In this document: piece by piece, positions 13,101-28,100 of the stretch
Position numbering within the stretch: the first letter of the stretch is position 1
Layout of the letters: each line of letters opens with the position of its first letter
NCBI GenBank assembly: GCA_013398275.1
Contig: VZSE01010764.1
Coordinates: 231,769 to 295,768 of the forward strand
Length of the DNA: 64,000 nt
From: Promerops cafer
Lineage: Eukaryota > Chordata > Aves > Passeriformes > Nectariniidae
Reading direction: 5' to 3'
Translations under genes and position numbers: made by a program
The notes under the pieces: generated by a model
What the model was told of the DNA's origin: nothing
Database searches by the model: none
Seen by the model: the letters and a program-made list of their open reading frames with translations, nothing else

Positions 13101-16100
13101 TACAATATAGTAGTCTTTGTATCACTGCATTTTTTAATTTCCCCCCCTCCTTGCCTGCAGTTCACCCCCACCTTTTTTTTTTAACATCTGATGGCATTGT
13201 ATAAAGATGCTTATTCCAAACAGATTTTGAAGTCCTGATCTTTTTCCTACCTTCCCCCTATAGCTGTAGTATTTTCTGTAGGCACCTCACCTCTGAATGT
13301 TGTTACTTCATTCTCAATTCCAAGGGTTGGACAAGTTTTAATATCAAACAGAATCAAACTTAAAGAAGTGTGTGTGTCCTGAAGAACTGGAAGAAAGCAG
13401 GCTTGTTTACTGAATAGCAGCTTTAACTGGAAACTTATTGGGGAAAGCGTTGGGATAAAATATAAGAAAGACTTTTGTTCATGTTGATTTATATTTTATC
13501 ATATTAGGAAAAGATTTTACTCAGTTGCTGCAAGTTTTGCATCATTTGTGAGTATATGGCTAATTGAACAAAGAATATGGTCACTTCTAAGTTTGTTTTT
13601 CTGCTTCCTGATACAGATCTCGATCGAGTATAGCATCATGTACCAGTGTGAGCACCCAAACTGCTTCTGACGATCAGGTTGTCAAATTCTGGGATGAACT
13701 CAGTTTAGTTGGCTTACCAGATGACATTGATGTTCAAGCCTTATTTGAGCCAACAGGTAAGATCCATTGTCCCTCCTTTTTCTCCCTGTCCAGTAGCAGT
13801 ACAGTAGCCACAGGGACATGAGTGAAGTTTTGCAGCTGTTGGTTTTTTGTGCTGTGGTGTTTGTCAAGTCTTTGATGGTGCTTTGGTAGCTTTTGCCCGT
13901 GTCAGGTTGTGTTTTTGTAGTCTTCTCTTCAGAAAAGAGAATCCTCAGCTTTGTGTGGGGAAATATTTGTAATCTGCTGCTGAACTGGTGTTCAGGTAGC
14001 AATGCCTTTGGTACCATGATTGTGTTTTGGGGACAAAAGGGAGAAGGAATGAGGAACAGCTTAATACAATTCTCAGAAATCTTAGTTCTATGATGTTACC
14101 TGATCTCCTGCTGCAAATGTTATTGGAAACAATGGAATAGATTTAAAAGAGCAGTATCATTAGAGCAGTAGAGGCATAATGCACATGCATGTTTCCAAAA
14201 TCTGCAGGTTTTCTGTCAGAAGAAATGTCTGATTTATCATCTGCTCTTTCATTTCAGTTGAACTTTTCTAGTAATTAAGTTACTAATTACTTTTTCAGAT
14301 GGCATCTGTGTCCACATGCTTTGATGCCAGTAGTCCATTCACATATTTTCCTCCAAGAAATGGAAATACATTTATGTAATAATATAAACATCACTTTTTC
14401 ATGAGTGTGGGAACTTATTTCAAGGTCTAATTAAAAGGAAAAAGTAAAATCCAATGGTTTTGTTTACATAGTTTTACTATAGTGTGTAGATGGGTGGGTG
14501 TAGGTTTATCAAACTACATTTTAAAAGTAGATTTGAAGATCTATTATTACTATTGCAATATTTGTTGCTATTATTTGTAAATGAGTCTTCAAAAACCCAT
14601 GCAGAGATTTTTGGGATTTTTTTTTTTTGTAGCTTGAATTACTAAGCTGGCCAATACCTAATTTCAGCAGCTAGTGTAAACCATCATTTCTAATTCCTGT
14701 GTAAAGCAGTCAGAGAATTCCTTTGGAAGCATGCCTCATTTGCATTGTTTTTCCCAGAATTGAATTAGAAACTTCTTGTAAGAGTTACCTGTTGAATTCT
14801 ATAAATTCTGATTTTTTTTTTGTTAGGTAGGTGTATCTCTATACTCTGTTGTATTTACACCATTTTCTCAGTCATTTATATAAGTTTCTGTTCATGCTAT
14901 ATTTTGAGCTTTTAAACACTTTGTGTAGACTCCTAAAGCATCATACTAGAATATTCTACATGAGCATACAGATATGCAGTCCTTGGGAATGATAAATTAA
15001 GAGTAATAACTAGGGAAATGTTATCTACAGTGAAATACAAGGTGAAATGGAACTCTGTGTGTGTGTGTCACACAAGCATTGAATGTAGTATCAAAGTCAG
15101 AGAATGCTGTGCATCCCAGTGCTACGATTACATGATCAGGCACTTGGAAATTGCAAACAGATAAAAAAAGTGTGTTGTATATAAAGGAAAATTGCAGTGT
15201 TTTTAGTGTCTGATAGTAACTGCAATATATTCGGTGTATGATAAATGGGTTTTCAATGTTGCAACAAGAAAAAAAAAGGGGGAGAAGACTTCTCTGTGTT
15301 TTCTGGCAAGTATTTACTGCCAGAAGGGAGTTCCATACTGGAGGAAGTGCTTGACAGAGCTGTCCAACCTTGGCCCTTTCTCTCTCTGCACACGCAGGTC
15401 ACTGCTGGGCTCATCACCGCTGTGCGGAGTGGTCTGTGGGAGTCTGCCAGACTGAAGAGCAGCTGTTGCTGAACGTGGACAAAGCTGTTGTCTCAGGGAG
15501 CACAGAAGTGAGTAAAAACACTTGAATGCTCAAGTCTGTAAGAAAACAGGGTGGGCAGGGTTGATTAAAAAAAGATAAATGCAATACAAAGTGTGACAGT
15601 AAATATCCATGTATGGATCTCTGAGCTCCCATTTATAATAAGGTTTTTTTGGGCAGATCCTTGTGCTAAAAACTTCTGTGTCAATTTATTGAAAAGTTCT
15701 ATGGAGTTGCATGGAATATATCATTAATTAGTTTTGAGGTAACTAGAATGTAGAACCAGAGTGACCAAAACAAATTAGAGACAAAAAAAAAGTTGAGTTC
15801 AATTAGCAAATACTCTGATAGGTAGAGGAAATACTTATTGTACCAGTTTATATCCTGAAATTATATGACTCAAATATAGTAAAAAAATTTCTCTATTACT
15901 TTCATGCCAGTTTCAAAAAGCAGGTTAGTATAAAAAAGCCAGTGTTGCCCATAAGAACTTACGTTGATACTCTAAATACTCATAGAAATACACAGATAAA
16001 TATTTAATCTTTTAAATTGAAGTGGTAATGTCTTTGGAAAAGTAAGTACCTTTGAAAAGGATGAACTTGTTCTGGTGTCGTATTCTGGTACCATTTTGAA

Positions 16101-19100
16101 ATATTTGAGATGTATTTCACATTGGTTATATTTATAGCCACATGTAGCTATATATTTTGGTCATATTTAATAATGCTCAAGAGGGTTTTTTAATAATTTT
16201 ATTAATTTTTATATTAAATCAGCCATGCTATCAACAAGTCTTTGTAAATTTTGGTGGTTTTCCCATGGTTAAGCTTAGGCCTTTTTTCACTTGAGTCTTC
16301 TTGCTTTTCATGCATTATAATAGAACAAAAAAATTTGGCATAAGATACCAGTGGATGTTCTCCATCGTTTGGACTACAAAGATGCTTTACATCAGTCTTC
16401 CAATACAAGCCATAGAATACAGCTTTCTTTGCAACTTCTTCTATTCATATTAAGTAAATGCTTTGTTTTGAATAATTTATTTAATTTCTGTGTTTCTGCT
16501 TTCAAAGTAAGACTATTCAAAATGAGTGAACCTCACAGTATTAAGTTCTAGGTGAGCTTGAAAATGTTAAAACATTTGTGTGTGTGTGTATGTATAAAAA
16601 ACAACAGTAAGAATTGAGTGAATATTCAAAATTGAGTACATTTTTTTTAATCTCACTGCTCTAAAGTATTTGCCCCCTTGTTTTTGGCTTGCAGTCATTT
16701 TGTGATCAGCTCATTCCTATCTATAGTCATTGCTTCTAACAGAAATCCTGGTTGAGCTGTTGAAGTTTGTGTTGTGCTGTGTTGAATTTCATCCTGTTTT
16801 CTTATTTCAGTTCATTTTTTTATGTCCAGTACCTTGCTCCTTCCCTGTGCTCAGGGTGATGGTGCCTCACCTTAACGTCATCAGTACCTTTTTAAGTTTT
16901 GCATAGATATTTACAATGGAATTACTTAACTACAAAGTTTTTGAAGAATTTACATCTCTGGTTTTGCTGTTTCCATTTCGGCCCTGTCTTTTCATGTGCT
17001 GCACTGAATCTTCCCTACTGATATTTTCAAATTCTGCAAGTAATATTTAGATCCCCCTGTTGCACATTTCATGGCAATGCAGAGAGAGGAGAGGACTTTG
17101 AATCAAGTGCTATTCTGTGTATTTACTATTCAGTCTTTGCTGAAGCCATTGAGAAACTTTATTTGTGTAGTCCAGCAGTCAGCCAGCGAAGAATGATGCT
17201 GATCTGGTTATTCTCTTTTATCCTTCTTGTGATATCCCCAGGGAGAGCTGAGTAAAGGCACAACTGTGATTCTAGAATAGCTAGATGGAATTGGACTTCT
17301 TTATCCCACTATCACATAAGGGATTTGTTTGCTTTTTATTTTATTTTTTCACATTTAAGAGCCAAACTCTTTTGTAGTTCTCTGTTCCTGACTACAGAGA
17401 AGTGTAGTGGTTGCTCAAGGAGTTTGTGTGGAACTGGCTTGGAGCCCAAGTAATCCTATGTTTGCTTGTGTCCAGGCTGTAGAGCTTGTTAATAATTTTT
17501 CCACTACTTTTAAACTTGTTTCTAAGATTCAGAAGGCAGAAAAAAGTATAAGGTCCTGGTTCTCCTGTGTGGTATTGGAAAAACTCATCTTTGTGCCAGT
17601 TATTTTGAAAAAGTTTAGAATGAAAGGTGAATTAATTAATTGAAAGTATATGTTCGTGTTTGCAGCATCTTGTGCTTCTTTTCTTCTGGGCTTCTTTCTA
17701 ATGGGATGTTCCTGCATTTTAAAAGAAAAGTTCTGTTAAGATGTTCTGAAATCTGTTGGCCATGCAAATGCAACTGTGTGCTCAGGGCATACAGAAAAAT
17801 AGTTTAAATAAAACCAAGCTGCATGCTGTTTCCTCTGCTTGCCACCAAATTTGCTTTGGGTTTGTTGTTGTTTGCTTGGTAGGGGATTTCTGTCTTCTTG
17901 GAAGTCCTTTTGGCATGAGGAACTGGTTTGTGATGTGGTCTGCAGCACTGACATCTTTTCCTTACTGGGAAAGTACATTTTCTTTTCCTTCTGTTCATGT
18001 AAAAATGCATATTTGAAGTGTAACCAGCTTTTGATAATATAGTCCATTGGTTTAGGTATTTTATTTTTTGGAGAGCATTTTGGGCCTGTTCTTACCTTGA
18101 GGGACTCTTTAATTTGTCTACATTCATGTTTCTCATTAGTTAGGCTGCCTATTGTTTGCAAATCTGCTTTAACTGGATATGGCAGTGTTTCTTATTACTC
18201 TGTTTACCAGTTGAGATGTCCATTTGGCTTCACTGAACTTGTGATTGCATTAGTAAAGCTTGTGTGGACATACTTCACTGACCTGTTCCAAAATACATAT
18301 TTTTATCCATTTTGGTTTTCTTCTGGGCCCTTGTTTGCTGAAGGTTTAAAACACAGCACTACAGAGATCTCAGAATCTGTGAATGTTTCACAAAATATCC
18401 TGCTTAGCATGTCTTTCTTCTTCAGTTCTTTTCATTTGTTCATTGTGAAGGCCTGGCAAAGGCACCTGACCAGCTTGTTTCATGTATTTGTGTCTAGACA
18501 GCAGTGGATTCTTTGTCTTTCTTTCAAAGCCTGGGGTTTGCCATTCTTTACTATTCATGAGTGCACAAACCTGCATCAGTGAGGTGTTTGATATCCTGTG
18601 TATCACATTGGTTTCTGACAAGGGACAAAGAAAAGCTGGAATATACTGTCAGATCTGTGGTGGAGGTGCCTCAGTTCATCTCATTACTTGTCTTGCTTAT
18701 TTCAGCAAGGGAGGGTCATGAGTTTTCTCAGAACTACTTTCTAAGTTTAGGAGGTTATAAGGAAGAACTGGAGATCTTGATGACAAACCTAATGCCAGAG
18801 CTTTTCTCAGGATGGCTCCTAAGAATTCACCTCATTATCCTGGTACAGTGTGTAAGGTAGAGCTTCAACACCCCAATCTGGCAGTGCCTTCCCCCACTAC
18901 TTTAATAGCATTTCATGGGGTTTGGGAGTAATCTTGTTTTAAAGTTTGAAAGAAAACAACTATTCAAAATATAAATGAGGGAGAGAAAAATTCCAGTTAT
19001 TTGTTTGATCCAAAACTTAGCTCAATTTTCTTTTCATTCATAAGGTAAGAATATACTGTTTTGCTCAGTGTGTAAGATTCACCGTGGTAAAGAAGCTGTC

Positions 19101-22100
19101 ATGTTGTCAGCTTCAGGAAGATAGACTTTTATTGGTGTTTCTACAGATACTTAATGTAAAATACAAAAACAATATGAATTGTAGACCTAATAAGATAAAC
19201 TAAGCAAAAGAATCTGATTGAACAGAAATTAGTTTTTTCTTTCCCTGGAAAACATATAATAGATGTGGACAAGTGGAGTTTACAGATTTTTCTTGTATTT
19301 TTGGTTTCAGTCTTACACTTCTGTAACTCTCCTGCTTTCTGATATTTGGAAATGTGAACTTAAATTGTCGTGTAAAATGTAGAGGCCTTTAAGGCTTGCA
19401 TTTGTTCAGCTTTTAACAAGACTGGTTTCTGAAATAGTAGTTCCCAAAATATTTTCATGTATTTTTAAATAATACTTTATAATTTTGATGTTTATTTTTC
19501 ATATATTGAGTAGGTTGCTGTTTGTTTGTCTGCAGTCAGCTGAGGAAGAAATAAAGTTTGCCTATTACCTGCCTTACATTGTCTAGGCATAGCTACTCTG
19601 TATGCTGCAGAGTCCCAAATAAGGTGGACTGCTTTTTGTCCTCCAATATGTAAATAACTCAATTCAGAAAGTGAGTTGAAGGAAGTAGATAATGTGTTTA
19701 AACTACTTTTGGACAAATTGGGCACAAGAAAGGAATGCAAGGGTAGCTTTCCCAGCCAGCTTTCTCTTCTGATAAGATGTAGGAAGCAGTTTCCAAGTTT
19801 GGGGGAGTTTGTCAAGGGCACGAAAGTCAAAGGAAACAGTGCTGGTGGAAACCAGGGAGGAGGTTCCTATCTGCTTGAAGGCTGAGTAGGAGAAACATGA
19901 TAGTAATGAAAAGTCTATTTTAAATTCTTTGCTCAAGACTTGATTCTAGAGTGATGCATGCCAAGCTAGATCAGAAAGAAATAAGTTGAGGGGAAAGATG
20001 GGGAAATGTTTACACACCTCTTAAAACTGTCCATATTTTGAATGTATCTTCACCCCTTAATCTCAGTGCTCTTCTCATGCTGTTGAAAATTGTCCTTGTT
20101 TTTCGTGGTGTGTGTGTTTTATTTGTGCTTCTTCCAGTTGAAAACTAGTTTGGCTAAAATGATACTTCCTTTTGTTGTTCCTTGTATATAAAAGTGAGCA
20201 TCAACATCCTAATCTACTGTTAACTTCATACACTGGGGAGGACTGCGCCTATTTAACGGCAGCAATTTTTCATTTGGTTTTACTTTTTGTTGGAAAAAAC
20301 TGTGGGAGAAATGGCCTAGATGATGAAATTCTGAATTCAGGGATGGTGTTGGCTTTGTGTATGTTGCAACCAAGCTGAACAGAGCATGGAGTGATGCAAG
20401 TAGTTTTTAGATAGAGTGCAGGATTTGCAGTTCTTTGGTGACTTAAAAGCTCCCTTCTTCCTTTGTCATTATTGGAAGAACTACTAATTTTTAAATCCAG
20501 AAAAAAATGCATGAGGAGAATGTAATATATCATAATTTATACCATTTCTAGGCAGTGTCCTCTGCATTTGCCCATTTTTCAAGGACAAGCTTTGTAACAC
20601 GAAACTAAATGAGCACCTCTGGTATTCAGAAGGTCCTTTCTCAACCCTTGAGTTTTCTATGGTGCTTTTGCACACAGCAGGCACTTGGCTTCTCCTCATC
20701 TCCCTTCACTACAGCTTGGGAGGGACTACCTGGCTGCTCTTGGGAGTGGCTTCTGATTTTATCTTATCGAGGTTTTTTTCCTGTAGTTGCTTTTGTCCTG
20801 CAACTGAGGAAGTACTGCAGGAAGTTTTCCTCCAAAATAACATCTACTTTTTTTTTTTATGGGTTGCTGTCTCTTGGAGAACTCCAGCACAGAAAGGGCT
20901 ACAGAAGGAAAGACTGGAGAAATAGTGACATACGTCTTAACAAGAAGACACTTGCGTGTGCTTTTAGTCAGTTTGGTAGTTTCATTCAGTTCCTGGAATG
21001 TTTTAGACATACTGTAACATTTCAGCAATGAGGGCCATGGGCTACTCAAGTTTTTCATGAATTTCCCTGTTGTTATTTGGAGTTTCTCTAGAGATCTGTA
21101 GCCATTTCCCTGCTGATGAGGATAAGCATTGTTTTTAAAGGATTACTGAGGATACAAGTTTAGGGATAGTTTAACACTGTAAATTATCTTCCATGATTTA
21201 CTCTGTTCCACAGTGGTTTGGATTTTGGTCAGTTAAAGCCAGATCCTTGTTGTCTTGAAGAATGTGAATTGTTCTTAGAGCTTGCAAATGACATCAGAAA
21301 GCCTATGTGAATTGTTTTATAGCTGTATTTCCCAATTTCTGAAAAGCAGCTGTGGCATCTTAAAATTATCATAGTTGGCTCTGATTTACCTGTGTAATTC
21401 TTCTGGAGCACCTTTGTACACCATAAATGATGTCGGTACAGCTTTGATAAATCTGTTCATGTTACAGAGCTGCCATGGGACCTCTCTGTGTTCAAATTTT
21501 TTACAGGTCCAGCAGTTTGAATCTACAGCTTAATTCTCATTGGCATTGTCAAGTGAACAGTGATTAAAGTATTCTTTCATTTGAACCAAAATAAGCTTTA
21601 CCATAACGAGAGCATTGCTCATTTGAGGTCACAGAATGACTTGGCTTGGAAGGGACATTAAAGATCATTCAGTTCCAACTCCCCTGCCATGGGCAGGGAC
21701 ACCTTCCAGCCAGGTTGCTCAAAGCTCCATGGCTTCAAACAGAAAGAGAGTAGGTTTAGACTGGATTTAGAGTGGAAGCAGTTCTTTCCTGTGAGGAGGG
21801 TGAGGATTGGAACAGGTTGCCCAGAGAAGCTGTGGCTGCCCCATCCCTGGAAGTGCTTGAGGCAGGGTTGGGTGGAGCTTTGGGCAGCCTGGTCTGGTGG
21901 AAGGTGTCCCTGCCCGTGGCAGGGGGTTGGAACTGGATGATCTTTAACGTCCCTTCTAACTCAAACCATTCTTTGACTCTATGAATCTGTTTTTTCTTCT
22001 GCAGTGAAACAGAAAAATGTAAACTACAGTTCTGACAGAAGAGTTTTGTTACCTATCAAAACACAGCACTTTTGAAGCTACTGACTTAAGGACTCAGCTT

Positions 22101-25100
22101 TCAAAACACACTTTCCATTTCTCCAGTTGTCTGATAGACCACGTTTTCTAGAACAAAATAAAATACATTTTTCTAAATCCCGGCTGGTATTCAAGACAAT
22201 GAAGTGTTAGTTAAAACTGAGTAAACATGAATTAAGAGCTTTGAGATTCTCTTCTTCTAGTATATTTCTGTAATTATTTTGGCACCTAAATTATGGATAC
22301 CTTGGGTTATAATTAGACTCCACACTTGCATGTGAATCTTCAGTGGTGTATTTAAAAGTTTGTAAGGATTACTATTAACTAGACTGGTCTGTCTGAATAG
22401 TCATGGTCATAAACTAAGAGGCAGTAACACATAGGAAATATGTGGCTAAAGTAAAGGCTAAGCATGTCTGATGATTGAAGGGGTCTGGTAATTATTTTAA
22501 TTTTGAATTTTCCATTTCTTGAGAAAAAAACACTTCATTTATTTTCCTAGTCTTCCTGATGTAATAGTTGTTCACCTCTGAATACTTTGATACTTGGGTA
22601 GGTCGGGGTACATGGCTCAGGGAGAGGTTGTTAGTAAGGGTTAATTGTTGCAATGTAATTGAAGTTTATTGAGTTCAAAGCTGGTCTGTTTTTTCTTTCC
22701 CCACCATTTGTTAGATGGATTGATACTTCAGATTTATACTATGTGGTCTGAGATACTCTGTTGTCATTATGTAACTTTCCTAGTGAGCCAGCCAGTAAAA
22801 AAAATAAAGGCATACAAAGCTAAAGTATTAAACTGAAAATATTTAATTAAAAACTTGTTTCTAAAATAATCTGAGGAATATTAGGCTTTTTCCCTAGCCA
22901 AAATTTCATTTAAAATAAATACAGAATTTTTAAGTAATTTTCCCATAATTAAACATTTTTATTATTAACATTGCAGTAAAGCCAGTATTATGCTTCAGCC
23001 TGTTAAGGTCTCTGGGATTTTTACAAGTGGAAAAGTTTATTAGGAATATGAAGAAATACTTATTTCAAGACTATATGACACATGTCCAATTCAGCACTTT
23101 TTAAAATCAGCATCTCAAGAAACAAAAGATGTTCCTTTCTGTAGAGACACAAAACACTGATCTGTTTATGTGCTAATGTACAGTAAAGTATCAGTATACC
23201 AAATATCAGCAAAGTGTTTGATTTAGAGCTTTTTCTGGGTACTTGTTTAGGGAGTTTGATTCTTATCAAGTGCAGATACTTAAATGTCATTTTCCTGTCT
23301 CTGTAGTAGTTCCTTCTTTGATAACCTGTTATCAGTGTGATTCTGACCTGTTGCCTGAAAGAAGGAGCACATGGTCATGTGAAACTTATTTAGTGATAGT
23401 TATTTTTTTATATTATCTTCATCATGTTTATTGTATTTACTAGAGGAAAGCAGGCTTTAATTTGTGAATAGCAGTTCGGAGAAGAATTTGCCTTCTCAGA
23501 TGAAGCAGAACAAAAGATGCACATTTTTCAACAGTTTTTTTTTTTGAGATTTTTCTTCTGATGTGCTTTGTCAGGAACCTTCTGTGAAGTAACATCTATA
23601 TTTGTATCCTTACCTATTTGTTTCCAAGTATATGAAAAAAAATACTGTGAATTTGTGTGCACATCAAGTGGTACTGTCAGTGCACATTGGGACTCGCTGC
23701 TTAGATTAAAACTGTGTCTTGTTCTTTATTTGGGCTGTAAGCACCAATTTCTAGAGCTTACCCTTGCTAGGAACAAGGACCAGTGCATGGATTGTAATAT
23801 ATGTTTTAGGTTTAAGTAATAAACCTTTTTTCACAGAGAGACAGGACTTTTCATAACCTGTCACTTTCCAGCGCACAAATACAATTTCTCTTACTTCCAT
23901 TGCTCCGTGTCCCCTACAGTTTTGCATATCTGAACAGAAGCATGGTGTCATTTCTGGCAGGTGAATCTACCCAAGTGATTTTTTCCCTTTATAACTGCAT
24001 TTGTGGAATATGGCAGCGAACAAGAGAGGAAAATACTTGGGTCACTTAGGCAGCACTAAGTGTCTTTCTTTAAGATGGTTCAGGTGGCTTCATCTGAAGG
24101 GGGAAGTGTTTGATTTTTCAGCTTGATCCATTGTTTTTCTCTCCCAGAGCAGTGGTGCTGCTGGGTTCCTGCTCTGGAGCCAGGAGGAGGTTCCAGGGAG
24201 CTCACCGTGGGAGCGCTCCCATGACACTCAAGTAGGAAAGCAGAGTAAGCCTTAGAGTTTTCAGTGTGGGATTTTTCCAAGCTGAATGCTTTGAAAAATG
24301 CACCTTTCTTGAACTCCAGATGTCGGATAGGTGGGTACCAGAATTGGGAGAGAGATTGTGGCTTCAGAAACATTTCTGAGAGGGTTTTGATGCTGAGTAC
24401 GTGATAGGCAGTGAGGGCAGGCTGAGGTGTAGGGACTAGACCAAATGGACTGGGAGCACAGAAGGAGACTGAGAAACAGCAGCAGCCCAGGAAGGAAAGC
24501 CAAAGAGCCTTGCTGAGAAACATGAAAGGGCCTGTGTTCCTGGAGGAATTTCCAGTGCAGGTTTCCTTTATTCGCTAACATTCACTGAAGTAATTTACTG
24601 AAAGCTCTGAAGTGAAATTGTTCAGTGTGTGTTCCAAACTGCTGAAGTGTATTTCACAAAGACCTTTTCTTCCTTCTGCATGAGTTGAGTAGAAAACGCT
24701 TTTTTTCATAATACGTCGAAAGAAATCCTTTTCCCCCCCCCACTTCCCTTGGTGTATTTCATAAATGTTACTCTGGGCATTAAGGCAATGACATAGTAGT
24801 TCACTAACATTCCACTGCAAGATTTTATAATCTGGGGGGAGGGTTATGAGTTAAGACCAGAGAGAACCCGATCTCTGAAGAGCAAAGAAAACCCTCTAAA
24901 GGAAAATGGCACTGTCTCTTCAGTCAAGAATGTACCTTCTTCCTTGGTAATCTGTCATCTTGCTGGTGGGACTGACCCATTTTGGGGCTTTGCTGTAGAA
25001 AATGAGAATGCAGATACTTGGGCTCTACCTTTCTCCTGTCTTTCTGTGCTCAGCAACAATGGCATAATCCTTCAATGTCTACAGAAGAGAGAAAATGTCA

Positions 25101-28100
25101 GTGGAATGCCCCCAAACTCTCAATGTGGAACAAGGAAATAAAATCTCATTTTAAAATGTATGAAAAACATTAACAAATTTATTTAAATTATTATGCTATT
25201 AGTATTTTCAGCAGATAAGAAAACTGGAGCTCTGTATGTATTTAAAAAAATCAGGAAACCATACCCATCTCTTAACCAGCATGCCAGCAGTAAGTTTATA
25301 AAAATTTATGCAAGGAAGTGTGGCAGTACCACCAATCTCCTCACCTTTGTCGGTGTTTTAATGCAGCCCTCCTTTTCCAACCTTATTACCACGTCACTCA
25401 TGGTTGCTTCTGATTTAAATATTTTATATTCAGTCTTTTCCATACCTAATCTGGGGTTTTTTATTGTTGGTGCTCAAGGGTCTAATTTTGCCTTTTGTGT
25501 GATGGTTATATTTATGAAAAAAGACTAATCAGTCTTTTGGAGTTAATATTGGTTAGTTTCAGTCAAGGACAGGTCCTCATTATGCTTTGAGCATTATAGA
25601 AATAAAAAGGCCTCTTCAGCAGCTTTCTCCTTAATATATGGCACAGGAATAAAAGGAAAAAATACCTCAGTGGGACTAGTAGGTGTATTTGCTCAGCTGT
25701 AGCATTGTTTGCTTAGTGTTACACAACTGACTCTAATCTAGGTTTCACAGCAGTTTCCCTTTTATATAGTATTTTATTTAAGCATGTCTGTTAAATTTAT
25801 TATGAATGTGAGTCACATGGGTTTTTTGAATGAGAGCTTTAGGGTCCAGACTTTTTAATGAAATTAGAATTATAAAGGGGTTCTGATTATTCCGGTCAAA
25901 AGAGTTTCAGGTTTTTTCCTGATTACTATAAATTATGTTGTGGGTTTTCATTTGGGGTTTTCACTACCATCCTCAAAAAAATCTTACAAACATGCTTCAA
26001 AATTCAGGAGTACTCGTATTAGTCTGTTGGCATCAGTTTGCTTTTAAGCAGTAGCCTAAAAACTACTTCTGAGATTGGTGTACTCAGCAGCTCACAAAAC
26101 CAAACCATTAGCAAAAAATAGTTTTGAACTCCCTGAAGATTTTGTTATTGACTTCCATTAGTGGAAGTTCTGTCCCAGAGTTGCAGATTGAGCATAAATA
26201 TTGCAGACATCAGTATGAAGTAGTGCCATTAATGCAGGTGTCGTTGAGTGGTTTTTTAATAACATGGAGCAAATCAGGCATGAGAGAGGCATCTTAGGAA
26301 TCTTCACAAATGCAGAGCAACTGCCCATCCTGTGCAAGTGCATCACCTCAGTGGGAAATACAGACATTACTTGCATTAAAGCTATTTTTCCTGATAGGCC
26401 ATTGTTGATAGTCATTTATTTATGTGAAAGAATTAATATTGTTTATTTTCATGTATATAGTTGTCCTCCCCATTCTGCTGATCTGACCTGGGAATAAAAG
26501 GTAGGCAGACAATAGTAGGTCTGCTGCCAGTAATGAATGTGTCGATGTTCCACGGGTCATAGTCATGAGTAATTATAAGAATCCTATTAAATAATATTAA
26601 TTGTAGAACTGATGAAGTGGCATGTTCTCAAAGCAGCACTTCACAGAAGTTTTTTTGTACCAGTGTGTTTTCAGTGGTATTAATGGTTTCTCTCAAATAT
26701 GTCACTTTCCCCTTCAGTACATCAGGGAAGGAAAGTAGCTGTTATAAAATAAATAAATACTTATTTCCTGAAGCATCTAACATGGGTAAAATGACTGGAT
26801 GCATTATATTGCAGTGTCATGGTCACACTTCAGATCCGTGTATTCAAGCTGCAATCTAGGCACTCTTTTTTTATAAAACTGCAAGTGCTTCCACATCTAG
26901 CCTTTCCCTTTGCAATTTTTAATTTATACTTCAATATTTCCTTTCTGTTCAAAAAGTTTTCGCCCACACTGCTTCAGTATGAAATTGCTTTGCAAAGAAC
27001 TGGGAAGAATGACAGAATCTTCAGAATAAATAGTGAATCTGAATCTAAATACCCAATCCAGCCAAATATCCAAGCAAATACGGAGGGTTTTTTTCCTTTC
27101 AATTACTGCAAATTGTTACAGAATATTAGGTGTTTTTGTGTGGTATTTCCAGGGAGCTGTGTTGACAAATCGTAAACCTTTAAAAGCAAATGAAGAACTT
27201 CAAGTGAAAAGACACAAGAAGACAGTTCAGTTGTTATTACTATTCTTTGAGCTTTGGGAGGGAAATGCTCGTTTTCCAAAATGTAAATGGATCTGATACG
27301 TTCAATAAGTAGGAGTTTCAGTTTTCTCAAATGTCACACCAGGTGAGTTTTTTTAGTGAGAGTAACTTGAAATAGATGGCAAATCATTGGGAAGACTGTT
27401 ACCATTATGCATCCATCACATCAGAATGTGCCTTGGGCACCTTGAGAATATTTGCTTCCTGTCAGACATAAAATACTGTGATGGATAAATCCCCCAGTAA
27501 AGGTCGGCCCTGGCAGCAGTGCTCACTCGTCTGGGAAACTGAAAGGTCAGGTTGCTCAGGATTCTGGTAGGTCTGGGAGCTGAGCATCTCACTTACATGT
27601 GGTTGTACTTTCACTCCTAATTTTATGTGAGCTTGTTGTGTGTGGTGCTTCTGGAAGTTCATTTCTGTATGTTTGTGCTCTGTTAGAGTCTTAGGCACCA
27701 GTTGAGTGTTTTTCAGCCTTTTCTGAACTCCTTTAATTGAAATAAATCCATTTTGTGGTAAACCATCTCTTGCTTTATGGGTGTTTTAAGTAAAATACTC
27801 ATCCTAGTACTGTGACAGAATTGTTATCTTAACACTGTCACAGCATTAGGATGTCATCTGATGCTGAGATTTCCATGCCATCTGATAAAATTGGTTTTAG
27901 AAAACAGTGCAATCATCTTTATTGTTTTAACCATCTGAACAGCTCTCTAATACTACTGGACTGCTCACATGAATTAGCTGAGCAGCCTGTGTCTCTTGAG
28001 GAGTTTTTTGTAGATGATGATGATGAAGCCCAGGAATCTCAGTGAAGTGGACTCTCCACTGTGTCAGTGTGGGGACAGTCTGTGTTGTGACCTTCTAGCC

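Larger units (their letters stand above)
10193..13616 (+). other. KMT2C intron with a GC-rich island, minisatellite and CR1 3' end
   Basis: This intron of 3.4 kb opens with GTAAGT and closes with GATACAG. Its centre (about 10560-11950) is strikingly GC- and CpG-rich compared with the AT-rich sequence around it, and contains the 67-bp-period G-rich array and the single N described separately. A CR1 3' end lies at about 12314-12495. The remainder (12500-13616) is AT-rich and shows nothing recognisable. Confidence 0.9.

Noticed and set aside
18097..18582. 161-codon plus-strand open frame in the large intron
   Set aside because: Low-complexity, Phe/Leu/Ser-rich translation of T-rich sequence, without a recognised domain or splice context; a chance frame.
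24080..24581. Two overlapping minus-strand open frames of 147 and 106 codons
   Set aside because: They overlap in different frames, resemble no known protein and have no flanking gene signals. Probably chance.
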